A model generated the notes under the pieces. The model was given only the letters and a program-made list of their open reading frames with translations, was not told the origin of the DNA and did no database searches. Below, one piece after another: positions 1 to 6,860 of a stretch of DNA of 7,106 nt; the first letter of the stretch is position 1; each line of letters opens with the position of its first letter. Source of the stretch: Bacteroidota bacterium (GTDB lineage Bacteria > Bacteroidota > Bacteroidia > Bacteroidales > VadinHA17); assembly GCA_030613125.1 (NCBI GenBank), contig JAUWMO010000178.1, positions 1 through 7,106 of the forward strand, read 5' to 3'. The position numbers and the translations under genes are program-made.

Positions 1-1
1 C

Positions 2-451
2 CTTGAAGAAAATCATGCTTTTTTTTACTCTCCAAACTTTAGTATTGGAGTAACTATTTTATTCAAATTAAACAAGGAGTTAGCTCAATGGATGAACAAA
101 TTCAGTGATTATGATATCTCACTGAAAGAAATTCACCACATCCACAAGAAAGATAAACCAAGCGGTACAGCAATTGCCCTGGCTCAGGGTATTATCGAAA
201 ACCTTGACAGGAAAAGTAACTGGACTATCTCAAATAATAAACATGGTGTAGATACAATTCCAATATCCTCATCCAGGGAAAACATGGTCCCGGGAACTCA
301 TTCTGTTATCTGGAACTCTAAGGTTGATACTATCGAATTGATCCATTCAGCTAAAAATCGTCAGGGTTTTGCCCTGGGAGCTATTCTGGCAACTGAGTTT
401 CTGCAAGGTAAGAAAGGTATGCTTGGAATGAACGATTTATTGGGTTTTTAA
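2..451 (+). CDS. dapB: 4-hydroxy-tetrahydrodipicolinate reductase, C-terminal part (5' truncated by window edge)
   Basis: DapB reduces 4-hydroxy-tetrahydrodipicolinate with NAD(P)H in the cytoplasm, on the route to diaminopimelate and lysine. The frame is open from the window edge, so the gene begins upstream. The first internal ATG at position 92 is not its start, because the preceding codons read the conserved DapB segment SPNFSIGV (visible residues 10-17). The visible 149 residues also contain the family signature EIHHIHKKDKPSGTA (visible residues 43-57), which carries the catalytic His and Lys and the PSGTA substrate-binding turn. A typical family length is about 240-270 residues, so roughly the last 60 percent is present. 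It ends in a TAA 84 bp before lepB, a neighbour pair that is common in Bacteroidota. Nothing in the visible part looks damaged. Confidence 0.93.
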   Translation, partial: LEENHAFFYSPNFSIGVTILFKLNKELAQWMNKFSDYDISLKEIHHIHKKDKPSGTAIALAQGIIENLDRKSNWTISNNKHGVDTIPISSSRENMVPGTHSVIWNSKVDTIELIHSAKNRQGFALGAILATEFLQGKKGMLGMNDLLGF

Positions 452-508
452 CTTTTTTTTAAGTTTTAAAATTTAATTCAACGATACAATAAAACAAATT
501 CAAAACGT

Positions 509-516
509 TACATTTG
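509..516 (+). promoter_or_regulatory. Candidate -7 promoter element for lepB
   Basis: TACATTTG fits the Bacteroidota -7 consensus TAnnTTTG exactly and lies 19 bp before the lepB ATG, which would give a leader of only about 12 bases. No TTTG-like -33 element is found at the expected distance upstream, so the call rests on one element in AT-rich DNA. lepB may equally be read from the dapB transcript. Confidence 0.3.
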
Positions 517-535
517 CGGATCAATTATATTAACT

Positions 536-1921
536 ATGAAGATACTTACGAATAAATATTTCAGGTTCTCACTGGCAGCACTCGCCTATTTTCTTTGGGT
601 AATCTGGGTGGGGAACTTTTGGCTTCTGATCGGTCTGGCAATCATATTTGACATTTATATTACCAAAAAGGTTAATTGGACCTTCTGGAAAAAAAGAGAA
701 GGAAAAAATAGCACTCTGATTGAGTGGATTGATGCATTGATTTTTGCAGTTATTGCTGTCACTTTTATTAATATATTTTTCTTTCAGAATTTTAAAATTC
801 CTACCGGATCCATGGAAAAAACTCTGCAGATAGGCGATCATCTGTTTGTTAGTAAAATAAATTACGGACCCAGGATTCCAAACACACCCTTATCATTTCC
901 TTTTACACAGCATACTTTACCTGTAATAAATACCAAATCATATGTTGAATGGATTAAGTGGCCCTATAAAAGGCTGAAAGGCCCCGGAAAAATTAAAAAT
1001 AATGACATTGTTGTTTTTAATTTTCCTGCAGGTGATACCGTGGTCATTCAACAACAAACCCGAAGCTTTTATTCCATTATCAGGGATATGGCAGAAGATT
1101 TAAAGCTGCAGGACCGTAGAGCAAACAGACCCCTGAAAAGTGATAAAGAATATTATGCAGCAGGAAGAGAACATATAATGGCAACTTATGATATTGTAGA
1201 CAGGCCGGTTGACAAAAGGGATAATTATATAAAACGGTGTGTGGCTATTCCAGGTGATACAATAAGTATTGTAGATGGGGAGGTTTTTATAAACAATAAT
1301 CCCCTGGGTACATTTCCTAATCAACAATCCAAATACTTTGTTGCAACTGACGGCTCCCGGCTTAATCCAAAAACCCTGGAAAGAATGGGAATATACAAGA
1401 GTGACGTCTATTCCTACGGATTAAATGATTTTCTAATGACCCTGACTTCAGACATGGCAAATAAAATATCGGGATTCAGGAATGTAAAGCAAGTTGAGAA
1501 AATAATTAAGCCCAGAATGGAAAATGCATATTATATCTTTCCACATGACCCAAGATATCCCTGGAATGAGGATAACTTTGGACCTTTGTGGATACCTGAA
1601 AAAGGTGTTACAATAAAAATTGATACTTCCAATATTTCAAAGTACAGAAGAATTATTGAAGCTTACGAAGGTAACGAACTGAAACTTAAGGATGGTACTA
1701 TCTATATAAACGGTAAAATTTCTACAGAATATACCTTCAAAATGGATTATTACTGGATGATGGGCGATAACAGACATGATTCTGCCGACTCCAGGTTCTG
1801 GGGTTTCGTTCCTGAAGATCATATTGTTGGTAAACCAAAATATGTTTGGTTGTCACTTGATAAAGAGAAAAAATTCCTTGGTAAAATCAGATTCAGGAGA
1901 ATGTTTATGAAAATAAAATAA
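536..1921 (+). CDS. lepB: Signal peptidase I (long Bacteroidota type)
   Basis: This is the membrane-bound serine protease that cleaves signal peptides from Sec- and Tat-exported proteins on the outer face of the inner membrane. The 461-residue product has hydrophobic segments near residues 11-42 and 66-83, followed by the box B motif FKIPTGSMEKTL with catalytic Ser92. Box D is YIKRCVAIPGD with the general-base Lys233. Box E is GDNRHDSADSR (410-420), followed by FWGFVPEDHIVG. Ser92 and Lys233 are 141 residues apart, compared with 55 in E. coli LepB (S90/K145), and a further insertion lies between about 260 and 400. Such enlarged versions are usual in Bacteroidota. The ATG at 536 precedes the first membrane segment directly. 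No Shine-Dalgarno sequence is seen. The protein could process the Tat or Sec substrates encoded nearby, but that would be a generic role. Confidence 0.95.
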   Translation: MKILTNKYFRFSLAALAYFLWVIWVGNFWLLIGLAIIFDIYITKKVNWTFWKKREGKNSTLIEWIDALIFAVIAVTFINIFFFQNFKIPTGSMEKTLQIGDHLFVSKINYGPRIPNTPLSFPFTQHTLPVINTKSYVEWIKWPYKRLKGPGKIKNNDIVVFNFPAGDTVVIQQQTRSFYSIIRDMAEDLKLQDRRANRPLKSDKEYYAAGREHIMATYDIVDRPVDKRDNYIKRCVAIPGDTISIVDGEVFINNNPLGTFPNQQSKYFVATDGSRLNPKTLERMGIYKSDVYSYGLNDFLMTLTSDMANKISGFRNVKQVEKIIKPRMENAYYIFPHDPRYPWNEDNFGPLWIPEKGVTIKIDTSNISKYRRIIEAYEGNELKLKDGTIYINGKISTEYTFKMDYYWMMGDNRHDSADSRFWGFVPEDHIVGKPKYVWLSLDKEKKFLGKIRFRRMFMKIK

Positions 1922-1975
1922 TACTCTGGTTATTTAAATATTTACTATAATTTTCATTCCCATTCTGACAGATCA

Positions 1976-3568
1976 CTAAAAAGGAAAATCCTCTGTATCA
2001 TCAGGTTTAATAATCTCTTCTTCTAAGGGTTTCTCAGCAATTTTATGCTCGAAATTGCCATCCACAAAAATTGCTTTATAGGGAGTGGTGGGACAAGCAA
2101 ACTCGCAGGCGCCACACCCAATGCAGATCTTATCATCAACTTCAGGTATTACAAGGGTTCCTTCATATGGAACCATATGAACCGCTTTGGTCGGGCAGTG
2201 TTCTGAGCATGCTCCACAGTCAGTCTTGTCAGTATGAACAATACAATTTTCCTTAATGAATTGTGCTATACCTATTTGTAGCAACTGTTTATCTTCCAGC
2301 TTCATAGGCAATAAAGCACCGGTGGGGCAAACATCCAGACAACGTGTACATTCAAAGTTGCAATAACCCAACCAGTAATCCATTCTTGGCTGCATGATTC
2401 CAGCCAGCCCATATTCCATGAAAGCAGGCTGAAGAACATCTGAAGGGCAGGCACTAACACAAAGGTTACAAGCAGTACAGCGATTATTATACACCTCTAT
2501 GCCGGTTGCTCCGGGAGGACATACAGGAAATTCCTTTTCTTCAGGTATCTCAGTAGGTTTTTCATTAACAGGGGTTTCCTGAGCATACGAAAAACCGGCC
2601 ATTCCCAGTGCAAATGCAGCTGAACCAAGGATAAATTTCCTTTTACTAAGATCGGTTCCTTCCATCACTTTGCTATCAGTGTTTTCATTTACTGATTTGT
2701 TTTTCTTGCCTTCAGGTAGGCCGTATATTACCGAATGTGAATCACAAACTGTAAGACAATTAAAACAATATATGCATCTTGAAAGGTCCACTACCTGATC
2801 TTTTGTACTCAGGCAGGATGCTTTACAAACCAAACCACATAAACCACAATGTGTACACGTACTACTGTCTATCCTGATCCTGAATAAGGAGAACCTGGAA
2901 AGAAAACCAAGCAGTGTACCAACCGGACAAAAAGTGTTACAATATAATCGTCCATGGAAAATCGACAACCAGAGGACCAATCCCAGAATAAATAGTTGTA
3001 TACTCATAACCAGGATTGGGATTGGTTTTATCTCAACCGGGAATAACGTAAATACATCAATCTTTGCTAAAAGACCCGACAGGAGGTTATTTAGTCCTAT
3101 AACCACAGGCTTGCCAAAAAAAGTGAATATTCTTCCAAAACTACTATATGGGTCAAGAAGATTAACTAGCAAAACGGTTCCAAAAACAAATGAAAGAATA
3201 GTCACAACCAGAATTCCATACCTGAGTTTATTCCAGGCTTTTGTGAAACTAAAATACCGTTTTCTTTTTTTTTTGAACTTTTTTACTGTCCAGGATATTA
3301 CATCCTGCATGATACCAAGAGGGCAGACTGAAGAACAATATACCCTGCCAAATACCAGGGTTAGAACTATCACCACCAGAAAACCGGCTGCACCTAAGGT
3401 AAATACATTAAAGAATTTTAATAATGAAGGAATAAACTGTAGCCAGGTAACAGTATTGATAGCAGATTCAGGGATGATCCTCCGAAAATCAAGAAAAGTC
3501 AGGATAAAGGCGACAAGAAAGACTAATGAAACTACTACCCTTCCCTTTTTTAACGCACTGGTAGTCAC
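1976..3568 (-). CDS. NapH/NapG-like fused membrane polyferredoxin
   Basis: This 530-residue iron-sulfur membrane protein is probably an electron carrier between the quinone pool and a periplasmic partner. The N-terminal half resembles NapH-type proteins (Fer4_5-like). It has hydrophobic helices near residues 10-27, 56-76, 117-137 and 183-203, with two CxxxCP motifs (GRVYCSSVCP, C78/C82; GRLYCNTFCP, C210/C214). A two-cluster ferredoxin domain follows (C238, C241, C244, C248; C265, C268, C271, C275). Next come a polar linker and SKRKFILGSAAFALGMAG (from residue 308), a Tat-like hydrophobic anchor. The last part resembles NapG with four clusters: C364/367/370/374, C403/407/410/414, C442/451/454/458 and C482/485/488/492. 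An extra Cys sits at 350. The start is GTG at 3568, the first possible start after an in-frame stop, and lies 5 bases after the DUF362 stop, so the two are co-transcribed and probably translationally coupled. The exact electron donor and acceptor cannot be read from sequence. Confidence 0.88.
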   Translation of the reverse strand: MTTSALKKGRVVVSLVFLVAFILTFLDFRRIIPESAINTVTWLQFIPSLLKFFNVFTLGAAGFLVVIVLTLVFGRVYCSSVCPLGIMQDVISWTVKKFKKKRKRYFSFTKAWNKLRYGILVVTILSFVFGTVLLVNLLDPYSSFGRIFTFFGKPVVIGLNNLLSGLLAKIDVFTLFPVEIKPIPILVMSIQLFILGLVLWLSIFHGRLYCNTFCPVGTLLGFLSRFSLFRIRIDSSTCTHCGLCGLVCKASCLSTKDQVVDLSRCIYCFNCLTVCDSHSVIYGLPEGKKNKSVNENTDSKVMEGTDLSKRKFILGSAAFALGMAGFSYAQETPVNEKPTEIPEEKEFPVCPPGATGIEVYNNRCTACNLCVSACPSDVLQPAFMEYGLAGIMQPRMDYWLGYCNFECTRCLDVCPTGALLPMKLEDKQLLQIGIAQFIKENCIVHTDKTDCGACSEHCPTKAVHMVPYEGTLVIPEVDDKICIGCGACEFACPTTPYKAIFVDGNFEHKIAEKPLEEEIIKPDDTEDFPF

Positions 3569-3573
3569 AGTTT

Positions 3574-4497
3574 TTAAACTTTTATCCTGCCAATATTAAG
3601 TTGGGATAAGTCCATTGTACCCACTTTCATTTCATCAGCAATCCTGATGTGAGGTACAATATTTGGCTCCATACCAAAAAGTTTGGCAGCGGCTGCATCA
3701 ATCGCTACCATGTCAGTACTCACAAGCTGTGACTTCATGTTCAGTACATCAGATACAGAAACACCCTGGGGTCCGTTCTTCATTATTACATTGTAAGCAT
3801 CTATAATGTTCAGATCTGGCTTACGGTAAAACGTTGCATAATCAGCAATACACTGATGCAGGTCATTTCTATGCCAATACCTGCGATCCCAAACAATCCC
3901 CATAAGGTTTTTCATTGAAAGGCTCAGTTTTGTAGATGTATGGTTTTTCAATACAGGAACATTGATAAATACATCAGATCCTAATATCAGTTCATGAACT
4001 TTTGTGGTTTTCAGTTTTTTTCCTTTTGGAATGGTAACTTCCTGATAGTAATTTTCAGTATTCCCGGGCACCATCTTTCCTCCGGCATCCTTAACTGATT
4101 TTTCAATACCACTTGATTTATAACATTTAGTCCATGTATCGCTAGTGTGGTCAAATACAAATACCTCCCTGGCCCCGGCATTAAAACAATGTTCAATTAT
4201 TCTGCCTATCAATACAGGATTGGTATTTGCAGCCCTTTCAGGAACTCTGTCCCAACCGATATTTGGCTTTACTACAACAGTTTGGTTTTTCTTGACAAAC
4301 CTTCCCATACCTCCAATTGCCGAAATTGCCCTGTCAAACATTACATCAGGTTCACCTCCCTTAACAGCTACAAGGTCATAAGCTTCTGATGAAGAATAAG
4401 TATGAGCCCATAGTTTATTGTACCCACCAATACTTAATGCCGCTCCGGTAGCAACACCTGCACCTATTGATTTTCTGAAAAACTCTCTTCGCCTCAT
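3574..4497 (-). CDS. DUF362-domain protein with Tat signal peptide
   Basis: This 307-residue protein of the DUF362 family (COG2006-like) has no established biochemical function. I chose the ATG at 4497 because it gives MRRREFFRKSIGAGVATGAAL, a clear twin-arginine signal. An upstream in-frame TTG at 4530 would only add eleven unlikely residues before it. The mature protein is therefore predicted to be exported folded to the periplasm or stay anchored by its signal. Family-like segments are TVVVKPNIGW (73-82), NTNPVLIGRIIEHCFNAGA (91-109), INVPVLKNHTSTKLSLSMKN (178-197) and the C-terminal DMVAIDAAAAKLFGM (262-276). It has three scattered cysteines (104, 125, 216) and no CxxC cluster motif, unlike DUF362 relatives that carry ferredoxin domains. 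It is the first gene of a two-gene unit with the polyferredoxin 5 bases downstream, so the iron-sulfur part may be supplied in trans. Tat export fits a protein that folds or binds a cofactor in the cytoplasm. Confidence 0.85.
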   Translation of the reverse strand: MRRREFFRKSIGAGVATGAALSIGGYNKLWAHTYSSSEAYDLVAVKGGEPDVMFDRAISAIGGMGRFVKKNQTVVVKPNIGWDRVPERAANTNPVLIGRIIEHCFNAGAREVFVFDHTSDTWTKCYKSSGIEKSVKDAGGKMVPGNTENYYQEVTIPKGKKLKTTKVHELILGSDVFINVPVLKNHTSTKLSLSMKNLMGIVWDRRYWHRNDLHQCIADYATFYRKPDLNIIDAYNVIMKNGPQGVSVSDVLNMKSQLVSTDMVAIDAAAAKLFGMEPNIVPHIRIADEMKVGTMDLSQLNIGRIKV

Positions 4498-4576
4498 TAT
4501 TTCTATGTTTAATATCTGCAATTTGGGCAAAATACACTTTTTTCTTTAAAAAATTATAGAATATGATAAAAAACAT

Positions 4577-4604
4577 ATTGTGATCTGGCTAGTGTTTAAC
4601 TTTG
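4577..4604 (+). promoter_or_regulatory. Candidate Bacteroidota-type promoter for the larCEB unit
   Basis: TAACTTTG (4597-4604) matches the -7 consensus TAnnTTTG exactly. ATTG (4577-4580) matches three of four bases of the -33 element TTTG, with 16 bases between them, slightly short of the usual spacing. Transcription would begin near 4611 and leave a leader of about 215 bases before the larC GTG at 4827, unusually long for a simple biosynthetic operon. No equally good element is found closer to larC; TAAGTTTA (4766-4773) is one base off and has no -33 partner. Confidence 0.35.
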
Positions 4605-4609
4605 CAAGC

Positions 4610-4636
4610 ACCTGATGTAAAAATTAGTTATCAGGT
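4610..4636. repeat. Inverted repeat at the predicted larC transcript start
   Basis: ACCTGAT (4610-4616) and ATCAGGT (4630-4636) are perfect 7-base inverted copies separated by 13 bases. They lie immediately after the proposed -7 element, so this could be an operator overlapping the transcription start or a hairpin at the 5' end of the larC leader. There is no U-tract on the + strand as expected for a terminator; an A-run follows instead. Confidence 0.5.
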
Positions 4637-4692
4637 AAAAAATAAGTTGTTCCAAAAAAAGTTATATTTAACCAAATAAATTAATCACATGA

Positions 4693-4747
4693 AACCCTCA
4701 TCCTGCCAAACCAAAACAAAAGAAAATGTGTAAATTTTATGAGGGTT
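4693..4747. repeat. Inverted repeat with long A-rich loop in the larC leader
   Basis: AACCCTCAT (4693-4701) and ATGAGGGTT (4739-4747) are perfect 9-base inverted copies with 37 bases between them. The half-sites are GC-richer than the surrounding DNA, and the intervening part is A-rich and largely unstructured. It could be a leader-RNA stem or two operator half-sites. I do not recognise the consensus of any known riboswitch here. Confidence 0.5.
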
Positions 4748-4826
4748 CCACGGTAACAGAAATGATAAGTTTAAAATAAAAAATGTAATTGTCATATTTA
4801 CAGTTGTTTAAATAAAATTTATTCTA

Positions 4827-5999
4827 GTGAATACAAAAAACCTTGACCTATACTACAATCCCTTTTCAGGTATCAGTGGCGACATGAACCTTGCTGCAAT
4901 GATTGACCTCGGAGTTCCTGAAGATCACCTTCGGAGTGAATTGAAGAAACTGAGACTATCAGGTTATGAACTAAGAGTGACCCGGGATTCAAGAAATGGG
5001 ATTTTCGGTACCAGAGTAGATATTGACATTGAAGACTCAAAACATCACAGACATTTGAATGAAATAAACATAATTATCGATTCCAGCGTTCTGTCTGAAA
5101 ATGTAAAATTAATAAGTAAAAAGATATTCCATAAACTTGGTGAGGCTGAAGCAAAAATTCATGAAAAACCAATAGAAAAGGTACATTTTCATGAGGTAGG
5201 TGCAGTGGATTCAATAATCGACATAGTTGGAGCCGCTATTTGTATTGATTATCTGAAACCAAAATCTATATATGCAGGCACAATCGAGTTAGGAAGTGGC
5301 TCTGTTCCAAGCAGTCACGGGATATTGCCTGTACCTGCACCTGCAACTGCTGAGATATTAAAAGATATTCCAACTCATTTGGGTGGTACTGATTTTGAAG
5401 CCACAACACCCACAGGTGCAGCAATCCTCGCCACTGTGACTGACGCATATTCAGATGAAATACCAATGAAGATTGATAAAATCGGATACGGTATTGGACA
5501 TAAGAAAACAGAAAAACCAAATCTTTTAAGGGTTTTTATGGGAAAATTTCAAACCGACAAAGGGTTGAAGAAACAAAAAAGCTGGCAAATTGATTGCAAT
5601 ATTGATGACATGAATCCCGAATGGTATGAACTAATCATGGAAAAGTTATTCCTTGCCGGTGCACAGGATGTTTTCCTTACCAATATCATTATGAAAAAGT
5701 CAAGACCAGGAATAAAGATTTCGGTTCTTTGTAAGGAAGAACATCTGAACAAGCTCAAAGAAATTATGCTAACCGAGACTACAAGCCTGGGATTAAGGGT
5801 TTTTTCGCTTGAAAAGTCATTTCTGGAGCGAAAATCATCAACTATACAAACTCCTTTTGGTGAAGTTCGGATTAAAACCTCTTACCTTAACGGAGAAATC
5901 ATACATCAAAAGCCTGAATATGATGACTGTAAAAGAATAGCTCTGGAAAAGGGTATTACAATGGATAAGATAATGAAGGAAATAGATAAACATTTATAA
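4827..5999 (+). CDS. larC: Nickel-pincer cofactor biosynthesis protein LarC (nickel insertase)
   Basis: LarC is the CTP-dependent nickel insertase (cyclometallase) that performs the last step of NPN cofactor synthesis, placing Ni into the dithio precursor made by LarB and LarE. The 390-residue product is full length for the family (former DUF111). It shows YYNPFSGISGDM (9-20), a His-rich SKHHRHL (71-77), HFHEVGAVDSIIDIVG (120-135), SSHGILPVPAPATAEIL (162-178), EATTPTGAAIL (191-201), GYGIGHK (220-226), NIDDMNPE (258-265) and MKKSRPG (289-295). The N- and C-terminal domains are in one uninterrupted frame, unlike Lactiplantibacillus plantarum, where larC1 and larC2 are joined by a frameshift. 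The start is GTG at 4827: an in-frame stop at 4809 leaves no earlier ATG, and the conserved N-terminus follows at once. No Shine-Dalgarno is seen. larE starts 18 bases downstream. Confidence 0.93.
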   Translation: MNTKNLDLYYNPFSGISGDMNLAAMIDLGVPEDHLRSELKKLRLSGYELRVTRDSRNGIFGTRVDIDIEDSKHHRHLNEINIIIDSSVLSENVKLISKKIFHKLGEAEAKIHEKPIEKVHFHEVGAVDSIIDIVGAAICIDYLKPKSIYAGTIELGSGSVPSSHGILPVPAPATAEILKDIPTHLGGTDFEATTPTGAAILATVTDAYSDEIPMKIDKIGYGIGHKKTEKPNLLRVFMGKFQTDKGLKKQKSWQIDCNIDDMNPEWYELIMEKLFLAGAQDVFLTNIIMKKSRPGIKISVLCKEEHLNKLKEIMLTETTSLGLRVFSLEKSFLERKSSTIQTPFGEVRIKTSYLNGEIIHQKPEYDDCKRIALEKGITMDKIMKEIDKHL

Positions 6000-6017
6000 T
6001 TTAGATAACCCAATTGT

Positions 6018-6830
6018 ATGGTAAGCATAATGATTGAGCATCCTAAATTTAAGGCACTGGTTGAGTATCTCAAAGATCTGGGATCAGCAGTAATTGCATA
6101 TTCGGGCGGTACTGACAGCACTTTCCTGCTGGCTGCAAGCAAAATGGCCCTTGGGAACAACCTGATTGCTTTTACAATAGATACACCATACATTGCACGC
6201 TGGGAGATCGATGAAGCAATTGAAATTTGCAGGGAACTTGGAATAAAACACCAGATAGTCAGATCAGAGATCATAAGCTCTATAAAGAACAATCCTGAGG
6301 ATCGGTGTTATCTGTGTAAGAGCCATCTTTTTTCAAGCCTGAAAAAAAAAGCCTCAGAACTCGGTATACCGTGGGTACTTGATGGAACTAATCTTGATGA
6401 TACAGGTGATTACCGACCGGGATTAAAAGCCCTTAAAGAGCTAAAAATAAAAAGCCCACTACTTGCAACCGGTATTGGAAAGGAACTTATCAGAAAATTC
6501 TCCAGGCAATTGAACCTGCCTACATGGGATAAACCAGCCTACGCCTGTCTTTTAACCAGAATACCTTACAATACTAATATAACTGACGAAGAGTTAGAAA
6601 GAATTGAAAAGGCAGAAGAATTTATGATGAAGAATAATTTCAGGGCTGTTAGAGTAAGAAGTCATGGGAAAGTAGCCAGGATAGAGATTCCAAAAGAGCG
6701 AATCCCTGAATTACTGCAAACTGATCTATCTGCCAGGCTCAGTAACAAATTTAAAGAATTTGGTTATCATTTTGTTACAGTTGATCTGGATGGCTACCGT
6801 ATGGGGAGTTTCAGGAAAATGAAGGATTGA
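6018..6830 (+). CDS. larE: Nickel-pincer cofactor sulfur insertase LarE, probable [4Fe-4S] type
   Basis: LarE is a PP-loop ATP pyrophosphatase-family enzyme that adenylates the carboxyl group of the pyridinium precursor and installs sulfur, acting twice per cofactor. The 270-residue product carries the PP-loop AYSGGTDSTF (28-37; Thr where many relatives have Val), NNPEDRCYLCKSHLF (91-105), LDGTNLDDTGDYRPG (121-135) and KPAYACLLTRIPY (172-184). Cys177 sits where the sacrificial sulfur-donating Cys of L. plantarum LarE lies. The additional CxxC (Cys97, Cys100) gives three cysteines, the pattern of LarE proteins that hold a [4Fe-4S] cluster and transfer sulfur catalytically, as described for Thermotoga maritima. 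The cluster is inferred from motifs only. The ATG at 6018 is used; ATG 6030 is a possible alternative, and neither has a Shine-Dalgarno. Gene order larC-larE-larB supports one transcription unit. Confidence 0.93.
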   Translation: MVSIMIEHPKFKALVEYLKDLGSAVIAYSGGTDSTFLLAASKMALGNNLIAFTIDTPYIARWEIDEAIEICRELGIKHQIVRSEIISSIKNNPEDRCYLCKSHLFSSLKKKASELGIPWVLDGTNLDDTGDYRPGLKALKELKIKSPLLATGIGKELIRKFSRQLNLPTWDKPAYACLLTRIPYNTNITDEELERIEKAEEFMMKNNFRAVRVRSHGKVARIEIPKERIPELLQTDLSARLSNKFKEFGYHFVTVDLDGYRMGSFRKMKD

Positions 6831-6860
6831 ATAATGAATGATAAATTTATTTATACTATA

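Larger units (their letters stand above)
4498..4826. other. Divergent intergenic region between the DUF362 unit and larC
   Basis: This stretch of 329 bases has no credible gene. It separates the head-to-head DUF362 (-) and larC (+) genes and must contain both promoters. It holds one good match to the Bacteroidota -7 element on the + strand and two perfect inverted repeats, listed separately. A third, weaker repeat (AATATG at 4560-4565, CATATT at 4574-4579) overlaps the proposed -33 region. On the minus strand I found only an imperfect -7-like match near 4528-4535, which is not called. The sequence is strongly AT-rich with several A-runs. Confidence 0.6.

Noticed and set aside
449..475. T-run after dapB flanked by AACTT/AAGTT as a possible terminator
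   Set aside because: The stem is only 5 bp, A/T-rich, with the T-run in the loop rather than after the stem, which is not the architecture of an intrinsic terminator.
1922..1975. Possible bidirectional terminator between convergent lepB and the polyferredoxin gene
   Set aside because: No stem longer than a few A/T pairs and no U-tract is seen on either strand, although termination is expected here.
2934..3599. Long + strand open frame of 221 codons opposite the polyferredoxin gene
   Set aside because: It is antisense to a gene with clear cysteine motifs and membrane helices, and its translation has no recognisable features.
4498..4530. Extension of the DUF362 protein to an upstream TTG start
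   Set aside because: It would put eleven residues before the twin-arginine motif; the ATG at 4497 gives a normal Tat signal.
4693..4760. Known riboswitch (for example fluoride, TPP or preQ1) in the larC leader
   Set aside because: Short words such as GGGTTCC and GGTAACAG looked suggestive, but the ordered consensus elements of these classes are not present.
5906..6292. 128-codon - strand open frame across the larC/larE junction
   Set aside because: It lies opposite two well-supported lar genes and has no family resemblance; it is a shadow frame.
6342..6350. Nine-A run in larE as a frameshift site
   Set aside because: The frame continues through intact LarE motifs on both sides, and runs of this length are common in this AT-rich DNA.
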